DNA from: Sulfurimicrobium sp964552675 | Lineage (GTDB): Bacteria > Pseudomonadota > Gammaproteobacteria > Burkholderiales > Sulfuricellaceae | Length of the DNA stretch: 64,000 nt | Reading direction: 5' to 3' | Assembly: GCA_964552675.1 (NCBI GenBank) | Contig: CAZKHJ010000013.1 | Span: 3,758-67,757 of the forward strand | In this document: piece after piece, positions 43,509-53,391 of the stretch | How positions within the stretch are numbered: the first letter of the stretch is position 1 | Layout: every line of letters starts with the position of its first letter | Notes under the pieces: generated by a model | What the model was told of the DNA's origin: nothing | Seen by the model: only the letters and a program-made list of their open reading frames with translations | Database searches by the model: none | Program-made: the position numbers and the translations under genes

Positions 43509-45695
43509 ATGAAACCCAACCTCAGCGCCAAAGTCAACACAAATTTGAAAGCGCTGCTAAAGGCCCGGCACCATGATCCCTTCTCATTTCTGGGGCTGCA
43601 CCGGGTGGATGAACAATGGTCCGTCCACCTGTTTCTGCCTTTCGAACATCACGCTGAAATCCTGATCGACGGCACCTGGCTGGCACTGGAAAAAACTCAC
43701 CCCGATGGCGTTTTTTTCTGGCATGGCCCGAGCACTCCACCTCTCCCTTACCGCATCAGGGTGCCGCGCAATGGTGGGTTTCATGAGTTTTATGACCCCT
43801 ACGCCTTCCCCCCCCTGCTCAGCGACATGGATTTGCACCTGTTTGGCGAAGGCCGTCTGTATCAGGGCTATCGCATGCTGGGTGCGCAGGCGGGCGAAAG
43901 CATGGGTGTGAAGGGCATCCGCTTTGCCGTCTGGGCGCCCAACGCGGAGCGGGTAAGCGTGGTGGGTGATTTCAACCGTTGGGATGGACGGGCTCATCCC
44001 ATGCGCAGCCTCGGTTCGAGCGGGGTCTGGGAGCTCTTCATCCCGGAACTTCCGGCCGGCAGCCTGTATAAATTTGAGCTGCGCAATCGCCACAGCGGCC
44101 AGGTCATGATCAAAACCGATCCCTATGGCCAGGAATATGAATTGCGCCCCAGCACCGCCGCCAGAGTGCCTTCACCCCAGCGGCACGTGTGGCGAGATCA
44201 GGCATGGATGCAGGCACGAGGCAAGATCGACTGGTTGCATGCGCCCTTCAACATCTATGAGATTCACCCCGGTTCATGGCGGCGCCACCCCGATGGCCGC
44301 GTCTACAACTGGCGCGAACTGGCCGAGAACCTGCTGCCTTACGTGCAGGACATGGGTTACACCCACATCGAGCTGATGCCGGTTTCGGAGCACCCGCTGG
44401 ACGAATCCTGGGGCTACCAGGCTACCGGCTATTTCGCACCCACTTCGCGCTTCGGCACGCCGGATGATTTCCGTTTCTTCGTCGATGCCTGCCATCAGGC
44501 CGGTATCGGTGTCATTCTCGACTGGGTGCCGGCACATTTCCCGCAGGATTCCTGGGCGCTGGCTCGCTTCGACGGCACCGCCCTGTACGAGCACGAAGAC
44601 CCGCGCCTGGGTTACCACCACGACTGGGGCACCCACATCTTCAACTACGGGCGCCACGAAGTGCAGAGTTTTCTGCTGTCCAGTGCCCACTGCTGGCTGT
44701 CCGATTTCCACATCGACGGATTAAGGGTGGATGCCGTTGCCTCCATGCTCTACCTCGATTACTCGCGCAAGGCAGATGAATGGATTCCCAACAAGTATGG
44801 CGGGCGGGAAAATCTGGATGCGATTGAGTTTCTGCGCAGCCTCAACATCATGGTGCATGACGAATTCCCCGGCGCGCTGACTTTTGCCGAAGAATCCACC
44901 TCCTGGCCCATGGTTTCCAGGCCGGTATATCTCGGCGGCCTGGGTTTCTCGATGAAGTGGAACATGGGCTGGATGAATGACACACTGAAATACATCCATC
45001 ACGAGCCGATCCACCGCCGTTTTCACCACAATGAACTGACCTTCGGCCAGCTCTACGCCTATACCGAAAACTTCGTGCTACCCTTCTCGCATGACGAGGT
45101 GGTGCATGGCAAAGGCTCGCTGCTGGACAAGATGCCGGGCGATGCATGGCAAAAGTTCGCCAACCTGCGCGCCCTTCTCACCTACCAGATGACCTATCCC
45201 GGCAAGAAGCTCAACTTCATGGGCAACGAACTCGGGCAAGGGCGCGAATGGCGTGTCGGCGGCGAACTCGACTGGGGACTGCTGCAAATCCACTGGCACA
45301 AGGGCATGCAGGATCTCAGCCGCGACCTCAACCGCCTGTACCGCGACTTGCCCGCGCTGCACCAGCAGGATTTCGAAGTCACGGGATTTTCCTGGGTCGA
45401 TTGTCACGATGCAGATCAATCGGTGTTGTCCTACCTGCGCTGGGGGCACGACGGCAGCGTGGTGGTGGTGGTCCTCAATTTCACGCCGGTTCCGCGCCAT
45501 GGTTACCGTATCGGCGTCCCCAGAAACGGCGCCTATAAGGAAATTTTCAACAGCGACTCCGGTTATTATGGTGGCAGCAATGTTGGCAACGGCATCGGGC
45601 TGGAAAGCGAAAATCAGCCCTGGATGGGGTTTGAACAATCCCTTGTCATCACCGTGCCACCTTTGTCCGGCATCATTCTGAGCCCAACCCGATAA
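43509..45695 (+). CDS. glgB: 1,4-alpha-glucan branching enzyme
   Basis: A 728-residue GH13 branching enzyme. Two N-terminal CBM48-type modules (YRIRVPRNGG, KGIRFAVWAPNAERVSVVGDFNRWD) precede the catalytic barrel with GLRVDAVASMLY (nucleophile Asp), TFAEESTSWP (acid Glu) and PFSHDEVVHGKGS. It forms alpha-1,6 branches in glycogen. The ATG at 43509 is chosen; the frame could start at TTG 43476 but without support. pgi follows 14 bp downstream. Confidence 0.97.
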   Translation: MKPNLSAKVNTNLKALLKARHHDPFSFLGLHRVDEQWSVHLFLPFEHHAEILIDGTWLALEKTHPDGVFFWHGPSTPPLPYRIRVPRNGGFHEFYDPYAFPPLLSDMDLHLFGEGRLYQGYRMLGAQAGESMGVKGIRFAVWAPNAERVSVVGDFNRWDGRAHPMRSLGSSGVWELFIPELPAGSLYKFELRNRHSGQVMIKTDPYGQEYELRPSTAARVPSPQRHVWRDQAWMQARGKIDWLHAPFNIYEIHPGSWRRHPDGRVYNWRELAENLLPYVQDMGYTHIELMPVSEHPLDESWGYQATGYFAPTSRFGTPDDFRFFVDACHQAGIGVILDWVPAHFPQDSWALARFDGTALYEHEDPRLGYHHDWGTHIFNYGRHEVQSFLLSSAHCWLSDFHIDGLRVDAVASMLYLDYSRKADEWIPNKYGGRENLDAIEFLRSLNIMVHDEFPGALTFAEESTSWPMVSRPVYLGGLGFSMKWNMGWMNDTLKYIHHEPIHRRFHHNELTFGQLYAYTENFVLPFSHDEVVHGKGSLLDKMPGDAWQKFANLRALLTYQMTYPGKKLNFMGNELGQGREWRVGGELDWGLLQIHWHKGMQDLSRDLNRLYRDLPALHQQDFEVTGFSWVDCHDADQSVLSYLRWGHDGSVVVVVLNFTPVPRHGYRIGVPRNGAYKEIFNSDSGYYGGSNVGNGIGLESENQPWMGFEQSLVITVPPLSGIILSPTR

Positions 45696-45709
45696 TTTTG
45701 CAGCCGAAT

Positions 45710-47363
45710 ATGTCCAATCTTACCCACTCCGCAGCCTGGCAAGCGCTGCAGCAGCATCATGAAATCATCTCGGCGCAGCAGATGCGCGACCTGTTCCAGA
45801 GCGATCCCCGTCGTTTCGAACGCTTCTCCCTCAAGCAGGGGAATATCCTGCTGGACTATTCGAAGAACCTGATCACCAGCGAAACCATGGCACTGCTGCT
45901 GGATCTGGCACGGGAGGCAAAATTAAGCGACTGGATCGAAAAAATGTTCCGTGGCGATGCCATCAACTTCACCGAGGGCCGCGCCGTGCTGCACACTGCC
46001 CTGCGCAACCGCTCCGACAAAGCGGTGATGGTCGAAGGCAAGGATGTCATGCCGGAGGTGCGCCGTGTGCTGGCACAGATGCGCGAGTTTTCCGGGCAGG
46101 TTCGCAGCGGGAAATGGCTGGGCTATACCGGCCGAGCAATCACCGATATCGTCAACATCGGCATCGGGGGGTCCGATCTCGGCCCGGTCATGATTACGGA
46201 AGCGCTAAAGCACTATGGGCAGGCGGGACTCAACGCTCACTTCGTGTCCAATGTGGATGGCACTCACATGGCCGAAACCCTCAAGCAGCTCAACCCTGAA
46301 ACCACGCTTTTCGTCGTCGCCTCCAAGACTTTCACTACCCAGGAGACGCTGACCAATGCCCACTCAGCGCGGGAATGGCTGCTGCAGGCCGCGCACGACG
46401 AAGCCGNNNNNNNNNNCCATTGCCCGGCACTTCGTCGCCGTTTCCACCAATGCCAAAGAAGTGGCGAAATTTGGCATCGACACCGCCAACATGTTCGAAT
46501 TCTGGGACTGGGTAGGTGGGCGCTATTCACTGTGGTCCGCCATCGGACTGTCGATTGCGCTGTATCTCGGCATGGATCATTTCGAGGCCCTGTTGCAAGG
46601 CGCGTTCGAGATGGACGAACATTTCCGCAGCGCGTCCTTCGAGAAAAATCTGCCGGTCATCCTTGGCCTGCTGGGGGTGTGGTACAACAACTTCTTCAAT
46701 GCCCAAAGCCACGTTGTTCTGCCCTACGACCAGTACCTTCACCGCCTGCCAGCCTATTTGCAGCAACTGGACATGGAGAGCAACGGCAAGCGCATTTCAC
46801 GCGCTGGCGAGGCTGTCGATTACCAGACCGGGCCGGTGATCTGGGGCGAACCCGGCACCAATGGACAGCATGCCTTCTACCAGCTCATCCACCAGGGCAC
46901 CAAACTGATCCCGGCTGATTTCCTTGCGCCGGTCGAAAGCCTCAATCCCATTGGGGCGCATCATCGCATCCTGCTGGCCAACTGCTTTGCCCAGACCCAG
47001 GCGCTGATGCAGGGCAAGACGGAAACGGAGGCTCGCGTGGAACTGGAACAAAGCGGCATGAGCGGTACAGCACTGCAGCAACTGCTGCCGCACAAGGTGT
47101 TCCCCGGCAACAAGCCAAGCAACACCATCCTTTTCGACCAACTGACGCCGCATACGCTGGGTGCGCTGGTCGCCCTGTATGAACACAAAGTCTTCGTTCA
47201 GGGAATCGTCTGGAATCTGAATTCGTTCGATCAATGGGGTGTGGAACTGGGCAAGCAACTGGCCGGCAATATCCTGCCCGAGCTTACTTCCAGGCAGGAA
47301 ACGCGGGCTTTCGACGCCTCCACCAACGGCCTGATTAACCATTGCAAAACGCTCAGCCGATAA
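45710..47363 (+). CDS. pgi: Glucose-6-phosphate isomerase (assembly gap inside)
   Basis: The two reading frames 45710-46406 and 46417-47363 are halves of one Pgi: NIGIGGSDLGP, VASKTFTTQETLTNA, then VGGRYSLWSAIGLS, the GEPGTNGQHAFYQLIHQG block and the KVFVQGIVWNLNSFDQWGVELGK end. Ten N bases at 46407-46416 lie between them and shift the frame, so the break is an assembly artefact. It interconverts glucose-6-P and fructose-6-P and is co-directional with glgB. Confidence 0.95.
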
Positions 47364-47371
47364 AATCCGCC

Positions 47372-48214
47372 ATGTCCAGCAACACAGAAAATCTCGAACA
47401 ACTGATCGGGAAAAGCATCACCATCCCGCCCCAGCCAAAAATTCTGGTGGATATTCATGAACTGGCGCAACAGAAGCAGCCCAAGCTGAACAGAATTGCT
47501 TCGCTGGTAAGCCAGGATGTCGGTCTGTCGGCGATGCTGTTCAAGGTAATCAACTCTCCTTTCTATGGGATGAGCAAGGAAATTGCCTCGGTTTCGCAGG
47601 CCATTTCCGTGCTGGGCCTGAATCCCCTGTTCACCATCATCAAATGCGTTGCCCTGCGGCGCAGCATCAGCGGCAACTCCCCCGCATATGAGCGTTTCTG
47701 GGACCGTTCCAACGATCTCGCCCAGCTATGCTCCATCATTGCCAACAAACAGCAGCCGGTATCCCTGGTTTCGCCTGACCAGGCTTACATGCTGGGTTTA
47801 TTCAGTGAATGCGGGGTTGCGATCCTGATGCAACGTTTCCCGGCCTACTGCGATGTGCTGAATCAGAAAGGCCCCCAGGACTGGCCAGACCTGGCAGAAG
47901 AAGACCGTAAATTCAGTACCAGTCATGATGTGGTGGGCTACATGCTGGCCAAAAACTGGCATCTACCCGACTCCATCTGCCAGGCCATTCGCTTCCATCA
48001 TGACATCATTCACCATGACGATCCTGAAACCGTGGCTCTGGTAGCCATCTTGCAAATGGCCATGCACATTTCCAGCATACTTTCGGGCTACCCGGACAGA
48101 GACTGGCCCCGCACCCAGGGAGTGGTGATGCAGGAACTGGGCATCAGCCCGGACAGCCTGAAGGAATATGAGGAAGAAATTGCCGAACTGTTCCGGGAAC
48201 AGCCAAGCCACTAA
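47372..48214 (+). CDS. HDOD-domain protein
   Basis: A 280-residue protein dominated by an HDOD domain: IPPQPKIL, LVSQDVGLSAMLFKVINSPFYG, SVSQAISVLGL and a later FHHD region. HDOD domains resemble HD phosphohydrolases without full metal sites and serve in signalling, often with GGDEF and chemotaxis proteins. The start at 47372 is 8 bp after the pgi stop, which suggests co-transcription. The exact role is unknown. Confidence 0.9.
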   Translation: MSSNTENLEQLIGKSITIPPQPKILVDIHELAQQKQPKLNRIASLVSQDVGLSAMLFKVINSPFYGMSKEIASVSQAISVLGLNPLFTIIKCVALRRSISGNSPAYERFWDRSNDLAQLCSIIANKQQPVSLVSPDQAYMLGLFSECGVAILMQRFPAYCDVLNQKGPQDWPDLAEEDRKFSTSHDVVGYMLAKNWHLPDSICQAIRFHHDIIHHDDPETVALVAILQMAMHISSILSGYPDRDWPRTQGVVMQELGISPDSLKEYEEEIAELFREQPSH

Positions 48215-48310
48215 GGCATCACCCCCAGCTGCCGCCGGACTAAAGGAAATCGGCTGCACGGCTTGCCTGCTTGACCCGTTGCGCTTCGATTCTGCAAGTC
48301 CGACAGGCTC

Positions 48311-49363
48311 CTAGAACAACTCAGCTTCCACGTTCAACGTCTGCGTTGCAACCTTGTGATCTTTTACCAAGGCCTCGTAGGAACAGACCTGGTTGCGGCC
48401 ATGGTGTTTGGCATAATACAAGGCTTCATCGGCATGCCCCACCACAGTTGCCGGTGCATCCTGACTACCGATCCTGACATAGCCGATGCTGATGGTCACC
48501 TTGCCGACCTGGGGAAAATCGTAGTTTTCCACCGTCTGGCGAAAACGTTCGAGAACCGTGCGCGCACCTTCATCATCGGTGGGATCAAGCGCCACGACGA
48601 ACTCTTCCCCGCCAAAGCGAAACAGGTTATCCCTGTCCCTGAATGAGCGGCGCATGATGCCCGCCAGCAGAAGCAGCACCTCATCACCGTAAAGATGGCC
48701 ATATTTGTCATTGATACGTTTGAAGTGATCCACATCCAGCACGGCCAGCCAACGGACCCTGGCTCTCACCTCTTCTCGCCGGCTGGGTGACAGATTGGCA
48801 TCATCCCCTCCCATGCGTGATTCCGACAACAGCTTGCCGATATTCTTGTCAAAGGTACGGCGATTCAGCAGGCCCGTCAGGGTATCGCGTTCGCTCTCAT
48901 CCAGGATCTGGACGTAGCTGCGGAAAATCTGGAGAAAACCGCTGGTCAGGCGAATATCGCTTGCATCATGCGGGCGCCCGATCACTTCCAGAACGCCCAC
49001 CACACTATCCCGGCCAAAAACAGGATAGACATGTCGCATGTATCCACCCGTTCGCGCCGGCCGGGACAAAAAAAGCCGTGTTTCAACACACCGGGAGAAA
49101 TCTACATCCTCGCTCAGCAATACCGGCGTCATGCCATTCCCTGTCTTTACCCCCCGGGCGCGGCTGACCGAAATAGCCAGGCCAGCCTCGTTTCCATCCA
49201 CTCCATTCCTGATCCAGTACAAGGCAACATCTTCCGCACCAAGCAACTCCTGCAGCGTACCAACCAGGCTTCTGACCAGCACATCCCGCTCAGAGTCGCG
49301 CGTGATGTGGATTACCGACTCCAGGACTGCAGAGGAAGAGTATTTTTCCTTGGCGTGCGACAT
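48311..49363 (-). CDS. Diguanylate cyclase with N-terminal GAF-like sensor
   Basis: A 350-residue protein with a GAF-like region (about 10-155) followed by a GGDEF domain with DTLTGLLNRRTF, LDVDHFKRINDKYGH and the active-site GGEEF form. A primary inhibition RxxD was looked for but is not clear. It should make cyclic di-GMP in the cytoplasm. Its ATG follows immediately after the stop of the DUF4139 gene, with no spacing, so the two are one operon. Confidence 0.93.
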   Translation of the reverse strand: MSHAKEKYSSSAVLESVIHITRDSERDVLVRSLVGTLQELLGAEDVALYWIRNGVDGNEAGLAISVSRARGVKTGNGMTPVLLSEDVDFSRCVETRLFLSRPARTGGYMRHVYPVFGRDSVVGVLEVIGRPHDASDIRLTSGFLQIFRSYVQILDESERDTLTGLLNRRTFDKNIGKLLSESRMGGDDANLSPSRREEVRARVRWLAVLDVDHFKRINDKYGHLYGDEVLLLLAGIMRRSFRDRDNLFRFGGEEFVVALDPTDDEGARTVLERFRQTVENYDFPQVGKVTISIGYVRIGSQDAPATVVGHADEALYYAKHHGRNQVCSYEALVKDHKVATQTLNVEAELF

Positions 49364-50800
49364 TCAGAACCGCACTTTCGCCCGGTAGTTCAGCATGTTT
49401 TTTCCACCAGCCGGCACAGTCACCGTCCATACGGCCGTATTACTGGCCTCCTTGCGATGCGGCTGACTCTCGGCAAGAATTTCCCAATCACCCGGCAGCG
49501 GCTCCATCACCTTCACCGTAACCGCTTCATCCTTGGCGTTTTTCAACTCGATCTGGTAGGCGCTCTCGAAAACATAGTTGTAGCGCCCGGTTCCACCGAG
49601 TTTCTGGAAATCGGTCTGTTTCTTGTCTGCGGTAACATCAAAAGCCTCGCCCAGTTTCAGCCGCACTTTTTCGTTGCGCGGGGTGTGATCGATGCGGTCC
49701 TCGCCGACAAACTGGGCGTTGCCTTTGCTATCCCTCTTGTAAACCCTGACCACGCCCTTGGGCAGGGGCACCCCAAGGCCGCCGCTCTTGTTCAGGAATT
49801 CCACATATACGCCGACCTTGATTTTCTGCCCCAGATCGCCGTAGCTGCTGCGGTAATAATAATCCCGCCCTTGCAACAGCAATTCTTTCACCGCTGGAAT
49901 ATGACTGGCGGAGAGCAGCGCCACCTGTTTGGTCTGCTGCTCGGCAATGGTGGTCGGGCGCTCCAGGGTATAGAGGTGGTACTCGAACAGGCTTTCCTCG
50001 GCCATTGCCGGCGCCGCTGCGGGAAGCGCCTTCATCGCACGGGCTTCCTGGGCAAAATCAAGCTCGCGGCGTACCCGGTTGACGTCGCCGGCCACCAGCT
50101 GCAATCGGGCATTGGGATAACTGCTGCCACTGGTATTGGTCAGCGTGACCCAGCCATTGAGGTCGAGCCGATCATCACGAGCACTCAACTCCGCAACATA
50201 ATCCGCGCGCCAGGCCAAGCCGCCAGTCAAATAACTCAGTTCCATCAACTGCTCGCCGGCAGACGGATTCATCAGGGAAATCACCAGCGTCGGGCGGTCG
50301 CGCAGATTACCCGGCACATTCCTGAAGGCAATACGGCCAGGCAGCCCGGTTTCGATCCGGTCGGCAAATTTCAGCACCACCCCGCCATTGGTGCTGAGAA
50401 CTGTCGCCACTTCACTGCTTTCCGCACCAGTAGCAGGATTGGTTTTGATCACAGTCACGCTCTGGCCAACATATTTATCCAGCAGTTTCTGTGGCGTCAG
50501 CAGATCGAAATCGAAGTTCTGCTCCAGTAGCGAAATGCCTTCACCCCCCCCCAGACTCCGCAACAGGGCGCTTTCCGGCATGATGCGCGCACTGACGTCA
50601 CGCCAGGCCAGCCGGTTCAACCCCCGGTCCAGGGAAATTTTGCGCTGGTCTTTCACCAGAGCAAGATTTTCGTTATAAATGGTGATTGCCACTTCCTGCT
50701 GATCCGGCAAGCCACTCGCCTTTTCTCCGGCAGGTACGGCCTGGGCACCAACCCCTATAGCAAACAAGGCAAATCCATAACTTAGCGATTTAAGCATCAT
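49364..50800 (-). CDS. DUF4139-domain exported protein
   Basis: A 478-residue protein with a signal peptide (LSYGFALFAIGVGAQAVPA) and a DUF4139-type body: VAITIYNENLALVKDQRKI at the start, LSYLTGGLAWRADYV in the middle and the beta-rich C-terminus ending YRAKVRF. Its function is unknown. Overlap with the mltB side is minimal (6 bp gap to mltB's end) and the diguanylate cyclase follows directly. Confidence 0.9.
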   Translation of the reverse strand: MMLKSLSYGFALFAIGVGAQAVPAGEKASGLPDQQEVAITIYNENLALVKDQRKISLDRGLNRLAWRDVSARIMPESALLRSLGGGEGISLLEQNFDFDLLTPQKLLDKYVGQSVTVIKTNPATGAESSEVATVLSTNGGVVLKFADRIETGLPGRIAFRNVPGNLRDRPTLVISLMNPSAGEQLMELSYLTGGLAWRADYVAELSARDDRLDLNGWVTLTNTSGSSYPNARLQLVAGDVNRVRRELDFAQEARAMKALPAAAPAMAEESLFEYHLYTLERPTTIAEQQTKQVALLSASHIPAVKELLLQGRDYYYRSSYGDLGQKIKVGVYVEFLNKSGGLGVPLPKGVVRVYKRDSKGNAQFVGEDRIDHTPRNEKVRLKLGEAFDVTADKKQTDFQKLGGTGRYNYVFESAYQIELKNAKDEAVTVKVMEPLPGDWEILAESQPHRKEASNTAVWTVTVPAGGKNMLNYRAKVRF

Positions 50801-50806
50801 GCCCCT

Positions 50807-51817
50807 CTAACGAATTGATGCCAGGTGCGCCAGCCTGATTTCGTCGCTCAATTGATACACCGCCATCGCATAAAACAGACTACGGTTATAGCGCGTAATC
50901 ACATAAAAATTATTCAACCCGAGCCAGTACTCACGCCCGTCATCAGTATCCACCGCCAGCAGCGCAGCCTGGGTTGCGGCAGGCAAAGGTTCCACGAGCT
51001 TGACGCCCCATGTCTGCAATTGCTCCACGCTATGCTCCGGTTTCAAAGCCCCCGTTAGCAAATCGCTGGGCACATCCGGCTGCAGGTAGGCACGCGTGGC
51101 AACCGGTTTGCCGCTCTCCCAGCCATAAGACTTGAGGTAATTTGCCACACTGCCAATGGCATCGGTGTTGTTATTCCACAGATTACGCTGGCCATCGCCA
51201 TCAAAATCAACGGCATAGCTTCGGTAACTGCTGGGCATGAACTGTGGAATTCCCATCGCACCGGCAAAAGAGCCTCGTGCCGAAAGCGGGTCCCTGCCCT
51301 CTTCCCGCATCAGCAAAAGATATTGCTCCAACTCAGCACGGAAGAATTCGGCACGACGCGGGTAATCAAAAGCCAGGGTGGCCAGGGTATCGAGCACGGG
51401 GTACGGCAGGGGATAACTGCCATAGCGGGTTTCCACCCCGATGATAGCAATGATTACCTCCTCTGGCACGCCATACACCTGGCGCGCGCGCGCCAGTGCG
51501 GCCGCGTTGTCATTCCAGAAACTGACCCCATGCGAAATGCGCCATGGATTGACAAAGTTGCCGCGGTAACGCACCCAGGATGGGGGCTTGGCAACCTGCC
51601 CAGTCATGGTCCTGGTAACACTGGGGCGCGACGTAATATGCGCGAACAAGCTGGTCAGATTATCAACATCAAAACCATGCCTCCTTGCCATATCAGCGAT
51701 AAATTCCTGCACTTCCGGGCGCTCTGAAAAGCCAGCGGCACCCGCCACCGGCTGCGTCAAGAACAGGCCAGCCGACAAGGCCAGACACAAAACAAGCCAT
51801 AGATTTTTTCGTAGCAT
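50807..51817 (-). CDS. mltB: Lytic murein transglycosylase B
   Basis: A 336-residue peptidoglycan lytic transglycosylase. After a signal peptide (LWLVLCLALSAGLFLTQPVAGA) the catalytic region reads IIGVETRYGSY with the catalytic Glu, then GSFAGAMGIPQFMPSSYR and YAVDFDGDGQRNLW. There is no lipobox, so it is a soluble periplasmic form. The start at 51817 begins right at the signal peptide; the longer frame to 52075 runs into the divergent gene. Confidence 0.94.
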   Translation of the reverse strand: MLRKNLWLVLCLALSAGLFLTQPVAGAAGFSERPEVQEFIADMARRHGFDVDNLTSLFAHITSRPSVTRTMTGQVAKPPSWVRYRGNFVNPWRISHGVSFWNDNAAALARARQVYGVPEEVIIAIIGVETRYGSYPLPYPVLDTLATLAFDYPRRAEFFRAELEQYLLLMREEGRDPLSARGSFAGAMGIPQFMPSSYRSYAVDFDGDGQRNLWNNNTDAIGSVANYLKSYGWESGKPVATRAYLQPDVPSDLLTGALKPEHSVEQLQTWGVKLVEPLPAATQAALLAVDTDDGREYWLGLNNFYVITRYNRSLFYAMAVYQLSDEIRLAHLASIR

Positions 51818-51934
51818 TATTTGTATAGGTGTACTGCAAACCATCCATTTTGGCAAGAAAATAAGTGTCGACAGGTGCCGCAAAATTGGGTCTATAATTT
51901 GCCTAAGGAAGTGTTTCATACCGAGGAGGTATTC

Positions 51935-52213
51935 ATGATGACTGAACGCATTCCCGTCACCCCCGCCGACTATGACCAGGCACGCATCATCGAGCGCCCG
52001 GATGGCTTTTTCTGGCAGGACAAAGCTACTGACAAAGTGTTCGGCCCCTTCTCCACGCTGCTTGAAGCAGTCCACGACATGGAATATAACGACGAAACCG
52101 ACTATGAACCAGGCGAAACGCTTGAAGAAGCGGAAGCAGAACTGGGTATTTCTGACTGGATTGATCCCGATACGGGCTTGCCTGGAGAAGAGTCACACTA
52201 TCTTGGCAACTGA
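51935..52213 (+). CDS. Small acidic protein of unknown function
   Basis: A 92-residue protein rich in Glu and Asp (EPGETLEEAEAELGISDWIDPDTGLPGEE). A strong GAGGAGGT precedes the double ATG at 51935/51938. No signal peptide. It resembles small conserved betaproteobacterial proteins with no assigned role. It is divergent from mltB and is the last core gene before the dnd element. Confidence 0.8.
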   Translation: MMTERIPVTPADYDQARIIERPDGFFWQDKATDKVFGPFSTLLEAVHDMEYNDETDYEPGETLEEAEAELGISDWIDPDTGLPGEESHYLGN

Positions 52214-52627
52214 ACTGATGCTTAATCAGATGGCAAGACAGAATAGACCGCTTCAATCATGGAATTTCCAACAGAAACCGAGTTACCAAGATTTTTTGTT
52301 GGAACGCTCGGTGCACCGTAGGAAATCAGGTTAAGCGCCAACGCAAAGCCGTCGCCCTCTTTCGTTCCGGCGGTGACCTCGAACACACCGGGCTACGGAA
52401 GCAGGGCGCATTTTTCTCTCCGTCAAGGACACGCTAACGGATACGTTTTCGTGCCTGAAGCAAAAAACAATTGGCAACAAATTGATTCTACAATATTTTG
52501 GCGGAGAGGGAGGGATACTCTATTAAATAACAATTAATATTAATAATCAATGTGTTACATCATTCGCTCAATTGCATTTTGTACCAGTTATTTGTACCAA
52601 TCGTTGCTAGTTTAGCATTTGCTATTG
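52214..52627. other. Intergenic: left end of the dnd element
   Basis: About 410 bp without a supported gene. It holds TGGCGGAGAGGGAGGGA at 52499-52515, which looks like the last bases of a tRNA-Ser read on the minus strand, and a paired TTTGTACCA repeat at 52578-52602. Both are matched at the other end of the element near the integrase. The segment from 52440 on is AT-rich. Confidence 0.6.
52578..52602 (+). repeat. Paired TTTGTACCA repeat, left copy
   Basis: TTTGTACCA-GTTA-TTTGTACCA-ATC. The right copy at 62199-62223 is identical except for the 4-base spacer. The two are direct repeats just inside the element ends and probably bind the integrase (arm-type sites). Confidence 0.75.
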
Positions 52628-52915
52628 CTAGCCTTTTCCTAGCTCAAGGCGGAACGTCTTTCCAAGAGCCGCGGCAGCACTGGCAAGCGTGGTCAGCGTA
52701 AGGCTGGTATCCGTTTCATCAAGAAGCCGGTTTAAGGCTGCCCGGCTAGTATGCATCTTTTTTGCCAAGGTGGTCTTGGTGATCTTCTGTGCCTTCATTT
52801 CCTGCTCGATTTGCCAGGCGATGACCCGCTTCATGGCGACTGCCGTCGCTTCTTCCAGCATGGCTTCTTCCGCCAGGAAATCATCAAAGCTGCTTCCGAT
52901 ATGGGGGTTCTTCAT
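52628..52915 (-). CDS. HigA-like helix-turn-helix antitoxin
   Basis: A 95-residue Xre-type regulator: IEQEMKAQKITKTTLAKKMHTSRAALNRLLDET is the helix-turn-helix, followed by LTTLASAAAALGKTFRLEL. It overlaps the preceding toxin gene by 4 bp (ATGA), the toxin-first order of HigBA pairs. It should neutralise the toxin and repress from the palindrome at 53263-53286. Confidence 0.9.
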   Translation of the reverse strand: MKNPHIGSSFDDFLAEEAMLEEATAVAMKRVIAWQIEQEMKAQKITKTTLAKKMHTSRAALNRLLDETDTSLTLTTLASAAAALGKTFRLELGKG

Positions 52916-53256
52916 TTCCGTCTCCGTAACTGCTTTAGCCGGTCTTTCGCGAGATCGAGGTCGGGCCTGGGGGTCTTCTGGTCCTTCTTGATGAAGCCGT
53001 GTAGCAGAATCATCACCCCTTCCTCAGTCACAAAAAGTACTCTTGCGATTCTTCGGTCCAGTCTGGTACGCACTTCCCAAATATCGCCGTCCAAATGATC
53101 CACCAGCGGCATGCCTAGCGGCCAGCCAAATTGGACCGTCTTGACGTCTTCGCCGATAGCCTTCCGGTCATGCGCTGGCAGATCACGCAACCATTCGCGT
53201 ACCGGTTCGGCGCCACTTTCCGTTCTGAAAAATCGAACCTCCAAGACTGGATTCAT
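52912..53256 (-). CDS. HigB/RelE-superfamily toxin
   Basis: A 114-residue phage-derived Gp49/HigB-type protein: VRFFRTESGAEPVREWLRDL, GWPLGMPLVDHLDGDIWEVR, RIARVLFV and LLHGFIKKDQKTP. This is the layout of ribosome-dependent mRNA interferases. It precedes its antitoxin. The start lies 7 bp from a 24-bp palindrome, likely the shared operator. Confidence 0.92.
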   Translation of the reverse strand: MNPVLEVRFFRTESGAEPVREWLRDLPAHDRKAIGEDVKTVQFGWPLGMPLVDHLDGDIWEVRTRLDRRIARVLFVTEEGVMILLHGFIKKDQKTPRPDLDLAKDRLKQLRRRK

Positions 53257-53262
53257 AAGATG

Positions 53263-53286
53263 TAGCGTACCAATATTGGTACGCTA
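53263..53286. promoter_or_regulatory. 24-bp palindromic operator of the toxin-antitoxin pair
   Basis: TAGCGTACCAAT is followed directly by its exact reverse complement. It lies 6 bp upstream of the toxin ATG, where HigA-type repressors bind. The GTACCA half also occurs in the integrase arm repeats, perhaps by chance. Confidence 0.8.
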
Positions 53287-53391
53287 TGGCAACACCAAAA
53301 GATTATTCAGCATTCTCGCCGGATCCTTGGCCTCAAAACGGTGGTAACGGAAGAGGTAATAACTTGGGATGAAATCGGGAACAATATAGAA

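Noticed and set aside
46356..46918. Apparent frameshift in pgi
   Set aside because: It coincides exactly with ten N bases, so it is an assembly gap of unknown length, not a mutation.
48968..50530. 520-codon open frame antisense to the diguanylate cyclase and DUF4139 genes
   Set aside because: It spans two well-supported genes on the opposite strand and matches no family.
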